NCBI GenBank assembly: GCA_012295275.1
Contig: CM022679.1
Span: 3,055,912-3,068,411, forward strand
Reading direction: 5' to 3'
DNA: 12,500 nt
Source of the DNA: Chrysomallon squamiferum
Lineage: Eukaryota; Mollusca; Gastropoda; Neomphalida; Peltospiridae
A program made the position numbers and the translations under genes. Position 1 is the stretch's first letter. Each line of letters starts with the position of its first letter. The notes under the pieces were generated by a model, which was not told the DNA's origin, made no database searches, and saw only the letters and a list, made by a program, of their open reading frames with translations. Of this stretch, positions 1-6,578 are shown in pieces.

Positions 1-166
1 CGGGGGAAAAAAAACATGATGGCTGAAAATAGCCAGAAATGTATGCGTGCGTTATGCATGTTGTGTGTGTCAGTTTGTGAAGGGACTGTCTTGTGTTGTG
101 TGTGGTTGTATTATGCATGTTTGTGAAGAGTTCAATCAGCTGATGTCACTGGTAACAGCAAAGAGG
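1..166. other. Intron (3' of exon K), GT-rich, nothing recognised
   Basis: GT-rich and ATG/TGT-rich sequence precedes the 20-bp array. No acceptor followed by a TM4-like exon is visible on the minus strand, so the next prominin exon is probably beyond the window. Confidence 0.5.
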
Positions 167-490
167 AGTCAATGCGTGAAGTGCTGAGTCAATGCGTGAA
201 GTGCTGAGTTAATGCGTGAAGTGCTGAGTCAATGCGTGAAGTCCTGAGTCAATGCGTGAAGTGCTGAGTCAATGCGTGAAGTCCTGAGTCAATGCGTGAA
301 GTGCTGAGTCAATGCGTGAAGTCCTGAGTCAATGCGTGAAGTGCTGAGTTAATGTGTGAAGTGCTGTGTTAATGCGTGAAGTGCTGAGTCAATGCGTGAA
401 GTGCTGAGTCAATGCATGAAGTGCTGAGTCAATGCGTGAAGTGCTGAGTTAATGCGTGAAGTACTGAGTTAATGTATGAAGTACTGAGTT
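167..490. repeat. 20-bp minisatellite, about 16 copies, with AP-1-like sites
   Basis: The unit gtgctgagtcaatgcgtgaa repeats in strict 20-bp register from about 167 to 490 with few changes. The third base alternates G and C between 221 and 341 (C in the units at 241, 281 and 321), giving a 40-bp higher-order period. Ten units contain the AP-1 palindrome TGAGTCA and seven of those have the longer TGCTGAGTCA. Units decay at the right end (gtactgagtt). The array lies in the intron 3' of prominin exon K, ending about 25 bp from that exon's donor. Confidence 0.97.
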
Positions 491-515
491 AAAAATGTCA
501 GATCTCGTTACTCAC

Positions 516-662
516 GCCACAAGGAAGTTTCCACCATTGCCTTTGTTACAGCAGGGTGCCCCCCGCCCTGGCCTCTCCCCACACATTCCATACAGCACGC
601 CCAGGTAGTACAAAACAACAATCAGCAGGTAGATACAACACACACCTATACCTCCATAGAAA
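516..662 (-). CDS. PROM1-like: Prominin exon K: TM3 and second intracellular loop
   Basis: The exon has 147 nt, with acceptor TTTTTAATTGCAG and donor GTGAGT at 515, phase 2 in and 2 out. It starts IFYGGIGVCCIYLLIVVLYY, a transmembrane segment, then LGVLYGMCGE, which corresponds to the vertebrate YYLGLLCGVCG motif. The intracellular loop (RPGRGAPCCNKGNGGN) carries two adjacent cysteines. FLV at the end begins TM4. Two nearer AG dinucleotides inside this exon (at 645 and 651) give the wrong phase; only the AG at 663-664 joins exon J in frame. Local GC is clearly higher than in the flanking introns. Confidence 0.94.
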
Positions 663-935
663 CTGCAATTAAAAATATACAGTAATTAACTATTAATACA
701 ACAAACACCTATACCTGTATAAAAAGTGTAATTAAAACTATACAGTAATTAACTAATAACTTAGAAACTGTAATTAAAAAAATTATAACGAACAGTTTTT
801 AGCTGAATTTATTTATTTTAATTATTATTTTTGTGCATACAGTTTTATTAAGCATTAACATATTTATATATCTACTGTATTTTTCTGACGTATATTCATC
901 TATTGGTTTAATAAAAATGCTATGATGTCACTTAC
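663..935 (-). other. Intron J-K of the prominin gene
   Basis: AT-rich intron between GTAAGT at 935 and the TTGCAG acceptor. It contains a loose repeat: acacctatacct followed by a form of (g)taattaaaa-tatacagtaattaacta, at about 650-700 and 706-755. Two diverged copies of roughly 55 bp sit next to exon K. Confidence 0.75.
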
Positions 936-1006
936 ATATAATCGCCGTATTTCGCAATTTTGGGGCTTGTGGCATTCAGCTGTTTCTGAGCATCTTCAAA
1001 GTATTT
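936..1006 (-). CDS. PROM1-like: Prominin exon J: loop segment leading into TM3
   Basis: A 71-nt exon with acceptor CTCTCTCAG and consensus donor GTAAGT at 935, phase 0 in and 2 out. It encodes 23 residues, starting KYFEDAQKQLNATSPKI and ending AKYGDY, and ends two bases into an isoleucine codon. The sequon NAT and the final tyrosine-rich YGDY just before TM3 match the vertebrate arrangement, in which an NNT sequon and a YDSY motif precede the membrane segment. Confidence 0.9.
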
Positions 1007-1084
1007 CTGAGAGAGAAATTAATGTAAATTAGACATAGTGAAATTTTATGTATCCATCTCGTTTGGTACTTGAACTTTAAAAAC

Positions 1085-1155
1085 ATGTTTACATGTTTTA
1101 CAGATGTTTACATGTTTTACAGATGTTTATATGTTTTACAGATGTTTACATGTTA
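1085..1155. repeat. 19-bp tandem repeat, about 3.5 copies
   Basis: Unit atgttttacagatgtttac occurs at 1093, 1112 and 1131 with one substitution, flanked by partial units. It lies within intron I-J. Confidence 0.93.
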
Positions 1156-1249
1156 CGAGTATAGACCACCCTGCCTTCCACACAGGCAAAACAAACAAGG
1201 GGAAATAATTTTAACTTATTTTGAATTGGTTCCGCTAAACAGAGGGAAT

Positions 1250-1310
1250 ATTAAAAAAAAAAATAAAAAAAAAAAAAGTAAAAGTAAAAAGAAAATAAAG
1301 AAGAAATCAA
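1250..1310. repeat. A-rich simple sequence
   Basis: Runs of A interrupted by single T or G. On the minus strand this is a poly-T tract inside intron I-J, about 250 bp from the exon J acceptor. Confidence 0.85.
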
Positions 1311-1612
1311 AGAACTAAATTAAATATATTTTCCTAAGGTTACATTTTGAGTTGTTTTAATTTTAAAAATATTAACGAAAGATCAGTAGATTGTGTGAGG
1401 ATAAAAAATAAAAAAAAGAAGATTTAAAGAAATTTTGGTTATCAGATAATTGAAAATCTGACAATAAGAAAATAAATAAATATCACAAAAATAGAATATT
1501 ATGAATACAAATTTGCTGAATGTTAAATTTTAAATACATTTTTTCTAAATAAAATGGTCGAATACAGCATAACATTGTAATAGTATAATATACTGAAAGA
1601 AGGACAACTCAC

Positions 1613-1692
1613 TATATTTTTAATTTGATCCTTGAAGTTGTCTAACTTGTCTTTAACCTTTGTTCTGATGTCGTCCAGTTTGGAATTAGCCT
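1613..1692 (-). CDS. PROM1-like: Prominin exon I: first extracellular loop
   Basis: An 80-nt exon with acceptor GAATTACAG and donor GTGAGT at 1612, phase 1 in and 0 out. It completes a glutamate codon and then encodes 26 residues, beginning ANSKLDDIRTKVKDK and continuing LDNFKDQIKNI. It is a strongly charged helix with i/i+3/i+4 hydrophobic spacing (L, I, V, L, F, I), as expected in the long helices of the prominin ectodomain. No cysteine or sequon is present. Confidence 0.86.
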
Positions 1693-2083
1693 CTGTAATT
1701 CAATATAATTTTATGTAGTTATATGTCCATGTCTCTTTTGCTCTGTTAAATATATATTTCTAAGTATCTCTGTATACAATTTAAAATACTTATTAATTTT
1801 TTCAGTCTTAATTATGTCTCTACACACCCACACACACAAAAAATGAAATAAATAAAGTAAAATAAAATAAAACAAATACAATAAAACAAACAACAAATAA
1901 ATAAATAAACATATAAATAAATAAATAAATAGATTTTATTTTATTTATATTCATCTTGCAAAGGAAAAACAGTTACTTACAAATCTATTTAGAAACACAG
2001 AATTCACTGAAAATTTGACTTAAATTTGGTTCAGTGAAAAAGATTACAAGAACGAATATTAACAAAGAAAATGTTTTACTTAC
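1693..2083 (-). other. Intron H-I of the prominin gene
   Basis: A 391-bp intron starting with the consensus donor GTAAGT at 2083. Positions 1835-1932 are AAATA/AAAC simple sequence. Nothing else is recognised. Confidence 0.8.
1835..1932. repeat. AAATA/AAAC simple-sequence tract
   Basis: Imperfect tandem aaata, aaaca and aaat units, becoming pure (AAAT)n at 1898-1928. It lies inside intron H-I. Confidence 0.88.
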
Positions 2084-2147
2084 CAGTTATTTTGTCATTT
2101 ATTATTTCTGTGGCATTATGTTTCACCTCTTCTATTTTTTGTTTTGC
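2084..2147 (-). CDS. PROM1-like: Prominin exon H: first extracellular loop
   Basis: The exon is 64 nt, with acceptor TGATTTTTCAG and a consensus donor GTAAGT at 2083, phase 0 in and 1 out. It encodes AKQKIEEVKHNATEIINDKI and a threonine, then the first base of a glutamate codon completed in exon I. There is one sequon (NAT). This is an amphipathic charged helix; with exons I and J it forms the membrane-returning limb of the first extracellular loop. Confidence 0.86.
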
Positions 2148-2339
2148 CTGAAAAATCAGTTATTTTATTTATTAACAAAGATATTTTAATTTGAATTTTT
2201 AATTTTTTTTTTTAAATCTGGCAGAAAACAGAATAAACTGTATAAATTAACAATAAATATTTCTATAAAATGGAAAAATGGAAAAAATAACAACTTGTTG
2301 CTACTAATTCTGCAACTATAACTATTACTGTTATTCTGT

Positions 2340-2592
2340 GAATTTATTATTACTACTTCTGTAACTACTACTGTTACTACTAGTACTACTACTACTGCTA
2401 CTACTGAAACTGATACTACTACTACTATTACAACTACTACTACTACTCCAACTGCTGCTGCTACTACTACTAATACTACTACTGATGCTACTACTATTAC
2501 TGATGCTACTACTACTACTACTACTACTACTAGTACTACTACTACTACTACTACTACTAGTACTACTACCACTACTACCACTACAACTACAA
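2340..2592. repeat. Imperfect (ACT)n triplet array, about 250 bp
   Basis: Mostly act triplets with att, gct, aat and agt variants, lying in intron G-H (2148-2689). The minus strand of this array reads as a valine run in one frame and the plus strand as leucine/threonine; both are coding artefacts of the repeat. Confidence 0.95.
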
Positions 2593-2689
2593 AAACTTGG
2601 AAGGATTTATAATTTGTTTAGATTATTTGATAACAAAATCTATGGTGCATTTTATGAAAACTTTTATTTTAAAAGGTTCTAAACATTAC

Positions 2690-2758
2690 CTGATCAACAA
2701 ACTGTTTCATGTCTAAAGTGCTTGACACATTTGTAGCCACTGAACTGAGATTGCTGAG
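2690..2758 (-). CDS. PROM1-like: Prominin exon G: first extracellular loop
   Basis: The exon spans 69 nt, phase 0/0, with acceptor TTTTCCAG and donor CAG followed by GTAATG at 2689. It encodes 23 residues: LSNLSSVATN, VSSTLDMKQF and VDQ. There are two closely spaced sequons (NLS, NVS). It is a symmetric exon of 23 codons that could be included or skipped in frame. The mix of small polar residues and amphipathic helix fits the middle of the prominin loop. It sits about 100 bp from the long ACT-triplet array that fills the next intron. Confidence 0.86.
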
Positions 2759-3168
2759 CTGGAAAACAAACAAAAAATAACAACAAATAAACAAACAAAC
2801 AAATAAATAACAATAAATAAGCAATAAGTAACAATCAAATATATATACATATCGATATGTCTATTGTTATTATTATTATTATTATTATTAAATAAAAAAT
2901 TCCATTTATAAAAGAATAAATACCAACATTTTTATAAATATAGAAAGAAAGAAACATAGAAACAAATAAAGAAAAGGAAATAAAAAAGATAAAAGAAAGA
3001 AACAAATAAAGAAAGAATGAATACAAAACATACATACATACATACATACATACATACATAAATGTACATATATATATAAAGAAAGAAAAACCCTAAAGAA
3101 ACAAACAAAAATGAAAAGAAAACAAAGAAAAAAACCAACAATTAAATAAATAAAAAAGAAAAACCAAC
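2759..3168 (-). other. Intron F-G, filled by several simple repeats
   Basis: The 410-bp intron is almost wholly low-complexity. It has AAAC/AAAT units at 2762-2835, (ATT)n at 2868-2890, AAAG-rich purine tracts at 2938-3025 and 3080-3140, and pure (ATAC)n at 3028-3061. No conserved unique sequence is seen apart from splice sites. Confidence 0.85.
3028..3061. repeat. (ATAC)n microsatellite
   Basis: About eight perfect tetranucleotide copies in intron F-G, flanked on both sides by AAAG-rich purine sequence. Confidence 0.95.
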
Positions 3169-3353
3169 CTGTGTAAAATCAGCATCTGTTTCATAACCAC
3201 TGACGTCTACACCAGTAACATTGTTTCTGTTACAGTCAGCTTGAATTGACGTTTTAATTGTTGTCAACTCGCTTGAAAGCTTTTCTCCCATATTTGCCAG
3301 GTTCTGCAAGGTGCTCGCCAGTGTTTCCAACTCAGTTTTAGTTTTATTAGCAT
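3169..3353 (-). CDS. PROM1-like: Prominin exon F: central first extracellular loop with cysteine
   Basis: This is the largest exon here: 185 nt, acceptor TTGATTTCAG, donor CAG followed by GTTGGT at 3168, phase 1 in and 0 out. It encodes 61 residues. Residues 21-40 (MGEKLSSELTTIKTSIQADC) resemble the vertebrate segment in which LSSSLTSVKTSL is followed by a cysteine. The DC pair at 39-40 is probably one of the conserved loop cysteines. Sequons NKT and NVT are present. Upstream residues (ELETLASTLQNLAN) are a leucine-rich helix. It is flanked downstream by an A-rich intron with a (CATA)n array. Confidence 0.92.
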
Positions 3354-3801
3354 CTGAAATCAACCAAATCTCACAAATCTCAGAAACTGATCTATGAATT
3401 TTTACAAGGGGGATCATATCAGTGGCTCGTCTGTTTGAAACGATACTGTTCAGTTAGATAGAATGTACAAAATTTAAAAACATCTACACACCTCTCTGAG
3501 TGTCTGTCTGTCTGTATGACTACACATATGTCTGTCTGTATGACTACACACCTATTTCAGTGTGTGAATATGTACGTGTTTTCACATCTATTTGTCATAC
3601 TACATAATTATCTATTTTCTGACTATCTACCTGCCTGTATCACTACACACATATCTGTCTGTCTAAATACATGTCTTTCCGAGTGTCTGTCTCTCTGATT
3701 ATACATCTCTGTTATCTCTTTAATTTATTGAACTGTTTGTTGTTCAGTTCGTCTGTTTTTGTGTTGACAGAGAATCGGACAGATAGACAAATGTTTCATA
3801 C
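3354..3801 (-). other. Intron E-F with degenerate gtctgtctgt repeats
   Basis: Within this 448-bp intron, 3495-3700 carries a degenerate composite of gtctgtctgtatgactacacac-like units (clear at 3506, 3530 and 3636). The rest is unremarkable. A 60-codon plus-strand frame here is made of the repeat and is not coding. Confidence 0.75.
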
Positions 3802-3885
3802 CTTGAGCAATGTCTTCGGCTTGGTTTAACAGACTTGTAGCATTGAGGGAATCAGCAAACTTCTGCACAGCAATGTTAGCAGAAC
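3802..3885 (-). CDS. PROM1-like: Prominin exon E: first extracellular loop
   Basis: The exon is 84 nt, with acceptor TTTCTTGCAG and donor GTATGA at 3801, symmetric phase 1/1. It completes the glycine codon of exon D, then reads SANIAVQKFADSLNATSLLN and QAEDIAQ, ending one base into an aspartate codon finished by exon F. It contains one N-glycosylation sequon (NAT) and is predicted helical. Because it is 28 codons in symmetric phase, it could be skipped without a frameshift; whether it is alternatively spliced cannot be seen from DNA. Confidence 0.87.
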
Positions 3886-4348
3886 CTGCAAGAAACAAAC
3901 AGCCAATAAACAACTGAACACATTCCTAAGTTAACTTAAAACATTATAATGATGAAACTAAAAACGAAGTATGTCACTTTAAGGACTAGACTTATCATTT
4001 ACAAAGTTAATGTTAATTATTTCAAAAAAACAACAAAAAACACCTGAACTATCATACATTTTGCGTAGTTATCAGGTTGTAATAACCAACCTTTGCTAAT
4101 AACAAAGCACAAATATAACAAAGAATGTGAATATACATAGAGGTTTTCAAACTTTTCATCAAATCGAAACATTGTAAAACAAAAATAATAAAATGATCCT
4201 GTTGGTTGATGCAGCTTTTGTCAGTGACTTTTGCTTGCTCACTTTCAACAGGATCACGTTTTTGTTATTTGTGATTACTCAGATTTGGAAACCTATCCAG
4301 CAGACATCTTGTCTATTACAGGATTAAAATCTGTATTAATATTCTTAC
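3886..4348 (-). other. Intron D-E with an inverted repeat and a stray minisatellite-like unit
   Basis: This 463-bp intron is relatively complex. It holds an 11-bp perfect inverted repeat, TGATCCTGTTG at 4194-4204 and CAACAGGATCA at 4246-4256, separated by 41 bp. It also holds a unit at 4081-4110 (core ctttgctaataacaaag) that resembles the minisatellite at 6790-7190. No function is assigned to either. Confidence 0.7.
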
Positions 4349-4415
4349 CATTAATTTTCTGAATGACGTCATCTCGTATCTCATCAAATTTTTTCAGTGA
4401 ATCATCAGAAACTTC
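4349..4415 (-). CDS. PROM1-like: Prominin exon D: first extracellular loop
   Basis: A 67-nt exon with acceptor TGTAACAG and donor GTAAGA at 4348; it enters in phase 0 and leaves in phase 1. It encodes 22 residues, EVSDDSLKKF then DEIRDDVIQKIN, plus the first base of a glycine codon. The charged, heptad-like sequence fits the helical ectodomain of prominin, which in vertebrates has the equivalent stretch after the NET/AQYN region. The identification depends on its flawless splice sites and the phase match on both sides more than on its sequence. Confidence 0.85.
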
Positions 4416-4577
4416 CTGTTACAGTAAAAATAGAAAAATTATTAGTAGAAATACACCACTACTACTACCAATAATAATAATAATAATATTTATAATTATA
4501 ATAATAATTATTATTATTATAAATGTAAAAATAATAGTAACACAACAACACTTTATTAAAGTTAATAGTTAATATAT

Positions 4578-4622
<45 letters not shown>

Positions 4623-4667
4623 TCACTATGATACAAATAATGTAAAGTAAAAACCAAACAGACGTAC
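4416..4667 (-). other. Intron C-D with AAT and GT microsatellites
   Basis: A 252-bp intron containing (AAT/ATT)n at 4471-4521 and a pure (GT) tract of about 20 repeats at 4580-4620, on the minus strand (CA)n. The CA tract lies 48 bp from the exon C donor. Confidence 0.85.
4580..4620. repeat. (GT)20 microsatellite
   Basis: An uninterrupted dinucleotide run in intron C-D. On the transcribed strand it reads CA. Confidence 0.97.
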
Positions 4668-4803
4668 TTTTACGGTTGAGTTCAGATAATCCTGCAGTGT
4701 GGTCAATGATGATGATACTTTGCCGACAGGCCCGTTGTTGTCGGTGTTCTGTAACCGACTGTGAATCAGATCATTGGCAACGAAGGCACACACAACTCCC
4801 GCC
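4668..4803 (-). CDS. PROM1-like: Prominin exon C: end of TM2, start of first large extracellular loop
   Basis: The exon has 136 nt. The acceptor TTTCAG comes after an AT-rich tract and the donor is GTACGT at 4667. The first base completes a codon (incoming phase 2); the exit is phase 0. Residues 1-9 (AGVVCAFVA) close TM2, followed by the family-typical ND start of the extracellular loop. The remainder (residues 11-45) is polar and probably helical, ending in the sequon NST. Phase 2 at the entry means the missing upstream exon must end two bases into a codon. A 41-bp (GT)n tract begins 48 bp downstream of the donor, inside the next intron. Confidence 0.92.
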
Positions 4804-4924
4804 CTGAAACAAAATAAATAACATACATATAAATAAAAACACACACACACACATACATAAATAAATAAAGAAATGAAAAACATTTCAATTTTTTATTTTT
4901 TTACTCCTACAATACTACAGCCAA

Positions 4925-5640
4925 ATACTACTACTACTACTCCTACTACTACTACTGCTGCTGCTACTACTACTGATATGGCTACTGCTTCAACTATTAC
5001 TGTATTTCTACTCTGCTACTACTGTTATTACTACTACTGCTGCTACTACTCCTATTTCTATGACTACTACAACTACTGTTACTGCTACTAGTAGTTACTG
5101 CTACTACTACTACTATTACTATTGTTAATGCTACTGCTACTATTACTGCTACTACCACTACCACTACTACTGTTACTACTACTACTACTGCTGCTACTAC
5201 TCCTATTTCTGACTACTACAACTACTATTACTGCTACTAGTAGTTACTGCTACTACTACTACTACTATTACTGCTACTATTACTATTACTAATGCTACTA
5301 CTACAGTTACTGCTGCTACTACTATTATTACTACTGCTATTACTGCTATTACTACCATTACTTCTACTAGCACCATTATTACTGCTACTATTTCTTTCAC
5401 TACTAAGAACAACTACTTCTATTACTACTTTTACTATTACTACAACCTCATCTACTACTTTACAACTTTATTACTACTATCCCTACCATGACTACCACTA
5501 TTATTACTATTACTACTACTACCACTACACAAATGCAAATATTAGTACAACTATTTTCACTATTATTACCAACACATTAACGATTCTTACTATTAACACT
5601 GCTACTATCACTACAAACACTATTACTGCTACTGGATTTC
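4925..5640. repeat. Long imperfect (ACT)n triplet array, about 715 bp
   Basis: act triplets dominate, with att, gct, tct, cct and aat variants, becoming more diverged after 5390. An internal higher-order duplication is visible: a segment of about 100 bp beginning near 5035 (containing cctatttct and a ctactagtagttactgc junction) recurs about 151 bp later, from 5186. In one minus-strand frame the array reads as a long Val/Ile/Ala stretch. It lies between prominin exons B and C, where the TM2 exon should be. Confidence 0.95.
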
Positions 5641-5748
5641 ATTATTAGTATTTTTATTATTTTTAATCTATTATCCTACTGATATGTTGCTGCTAATATT
5701 AAAATACACTAGTATTAAGTCTCACTATTTTTTGTTATTAATACAACC

Positions 5749-5920
5749 AGTACTACTAATAAGTATAACTTTTTTTTATTTATACAGCCAGTATTACTAA
5801 GTAGAACATTTTTATTAATACAATTAGTACTGCTAGTAAGTATAACTTATTTTCATTTATACAACTAGTACTACTAGTAAGTATAACTTATTTTCTTTTA
5901 CACAACTAGTACTTACTTTT
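5749..5920. repeat. Minisatellite, about 41-bp unit, four to five copies
   Basis: Units begin agtactactagtaagtataa and continue into an AT-rich half ending acaact. They start at 5749, 5790, 5826, 5867 and 5908 (spacings 41, 36, 41, 41). A further partial unit is at 6004-6028, beyond the first copy of the duplicated block. Confidence 0.9.
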
Positions 5921-6104
5921 TGTTAAGACTTTATAATTGCAAAAGCTAGTATGAAATTCTTACAACATAATGGTATTGAGAACAAGCAGCTATTTATACA
6001 ACTAGTACTACTAGTAATAAGTATAACTGACTTTTTGTTAAGACTTTATAATTGCAAAAGCTAGTATGAAATTCTTACAACATAATGGTATTGAGAACAA
6101 GCAG
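5916..6104. repeat. Identical 74-bp direct repeats, 115 bp apart
   Basis: Positions 5916-5989 and 6031-6104 are identical by eye. The right copy abuts the 3' end of prominin exon B, and the two are separated by a partial unit of the 41-bp minisatellite. The identity suggests a recent tandem duplication of about 115 bp, or an assembly artefact. Each copy contains a potential minus-strand donor GTAAGA. Confidence 0.93.
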
Positions 6105-6117
6105 TATTCCACAGTAC

Positions 6118-6282
6118 GTCGTTCGTTTGCACTTCGCTTTCCGGGTCCATGACATCCGGCCTGCCACCACATTTACCACAACAACGACAACAGCAGAAGC
6201 ATAAACCAAAGATGGGCATGATAAACAGAAAGAGCAAACCAACAGCAATGCACGCTACATAACCTTTTCCGTAACCGAGACC
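6118..6282 (-). CDS. PROM1-like: Prominin exon B: TM1 and first cysteine-rich loop
   Basis: The acceptor is a polypyrimidine run ending TTTGCAG; the exon starts at 6282 in phase 0. Residues 1-8 are GLGYGKGY, residues 9-28 form TM1 (VACIAVGLLFLFIMPIFGLC), and residues 28-40 are the Cys-rich membrane-proximal loop CFCCCRCCGKCGG with seven cysteines. An acidic linker (PDVMDPESE) follows. The Cys-rich run after TM1 is a prominin hallmark. The 3' end is uncertain. I place it at 6118 (GAC before GTACTG, phase 0). Alternatives are a phase-2 donor at 6112 (CT before GTGGAA) and a strong-looking GTAAGA at 6078, also phase 0, which would add 13 residues. The second half of the Cys loop and TM2 are expected in the next exon, which I do not find. 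Confidence 0.9.
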
Positions 6283-6388
6283 CTGCAAAAAAAAAAAGGT
6301 GAACATTTTGTTAAAGTATTACAAAGATTTTGGTTTTTAGTTCTTTCTTTTTAAGTTTCCTTATAAACATTTTTTTAAATGTTAAAAA

Positions 6389-6460
<72 letters not shown>

Positions 6461-6578
6461 AATTATTTTAATTCTGTAATTTTATTTCTTAAAATTATTA
6501 TTAAATGTTATTAAATATTTTATTAAAAGATTTATTATTATTATTATTATTATTTTTTTTTTTACAAAGTATACTCAC
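6283..6578 (-). other. Intron A-B of the prominin gene
   Basis: A 296-bp intron from donor GTGAGT (6578) to a poly-T/GCAG acceptor. Besides the AG run it contains (TTA)n at 6532-6552 and poly-T. No other element is seen. Confidence 0.85.
6391..6457. repeat. (AG)33 microsatellite in intron A-B
   Basis: A perfect, uninterrupted AG dinucleotide run of about 67 bp between exons A and B. On the transcribed strand it is a CT pyrimidine tract. Confidence 0.97.

Larger units (their letters stand above)
1007..1612 (-). other. Intron I-J of the prominin gene
   Basis: A 606-bp AT-rich intron bounded by GTGAGT (1612) and CTCTCTCAG (1007-1009 region). It contains the 19-bp tandem repeat at 1085-1155 and A-rich simple sequence at 1250-1310. 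The 82-codon plus-strand frame here is only simple sequence ending in Lys/Asn codons and shows no domain. Confidence 0.8.

Noticed and set aside
167-490. Possible CRISPR array because of regular 20-bp units
   Set aside because: Units are directly tandem with no unique spacers, in an intron of an animal gene; this is a minisatellite.
2186-2581. 131-codon minus-strand frame, mostly valine
   Set aside because: It is the (ACT)n array translated in one frame; repeat artefact in intron G-H.
5292-5648. 118-codon plus-strand frame, Leu/Thr/Tyr-rich
   Set aside because: Entirely derived from the ACT triplet array.
5916-5989. Candidate TM2 exon in the duplicated block (frame reading LCCKNFILAFAIIKS)
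   Set aside because: The hydrophobic stretch is tempting, but no GT donor precedes the stop codon and the strong GTAAGT after it lies beyond the stop, so it cannot join exon C in phase 2.
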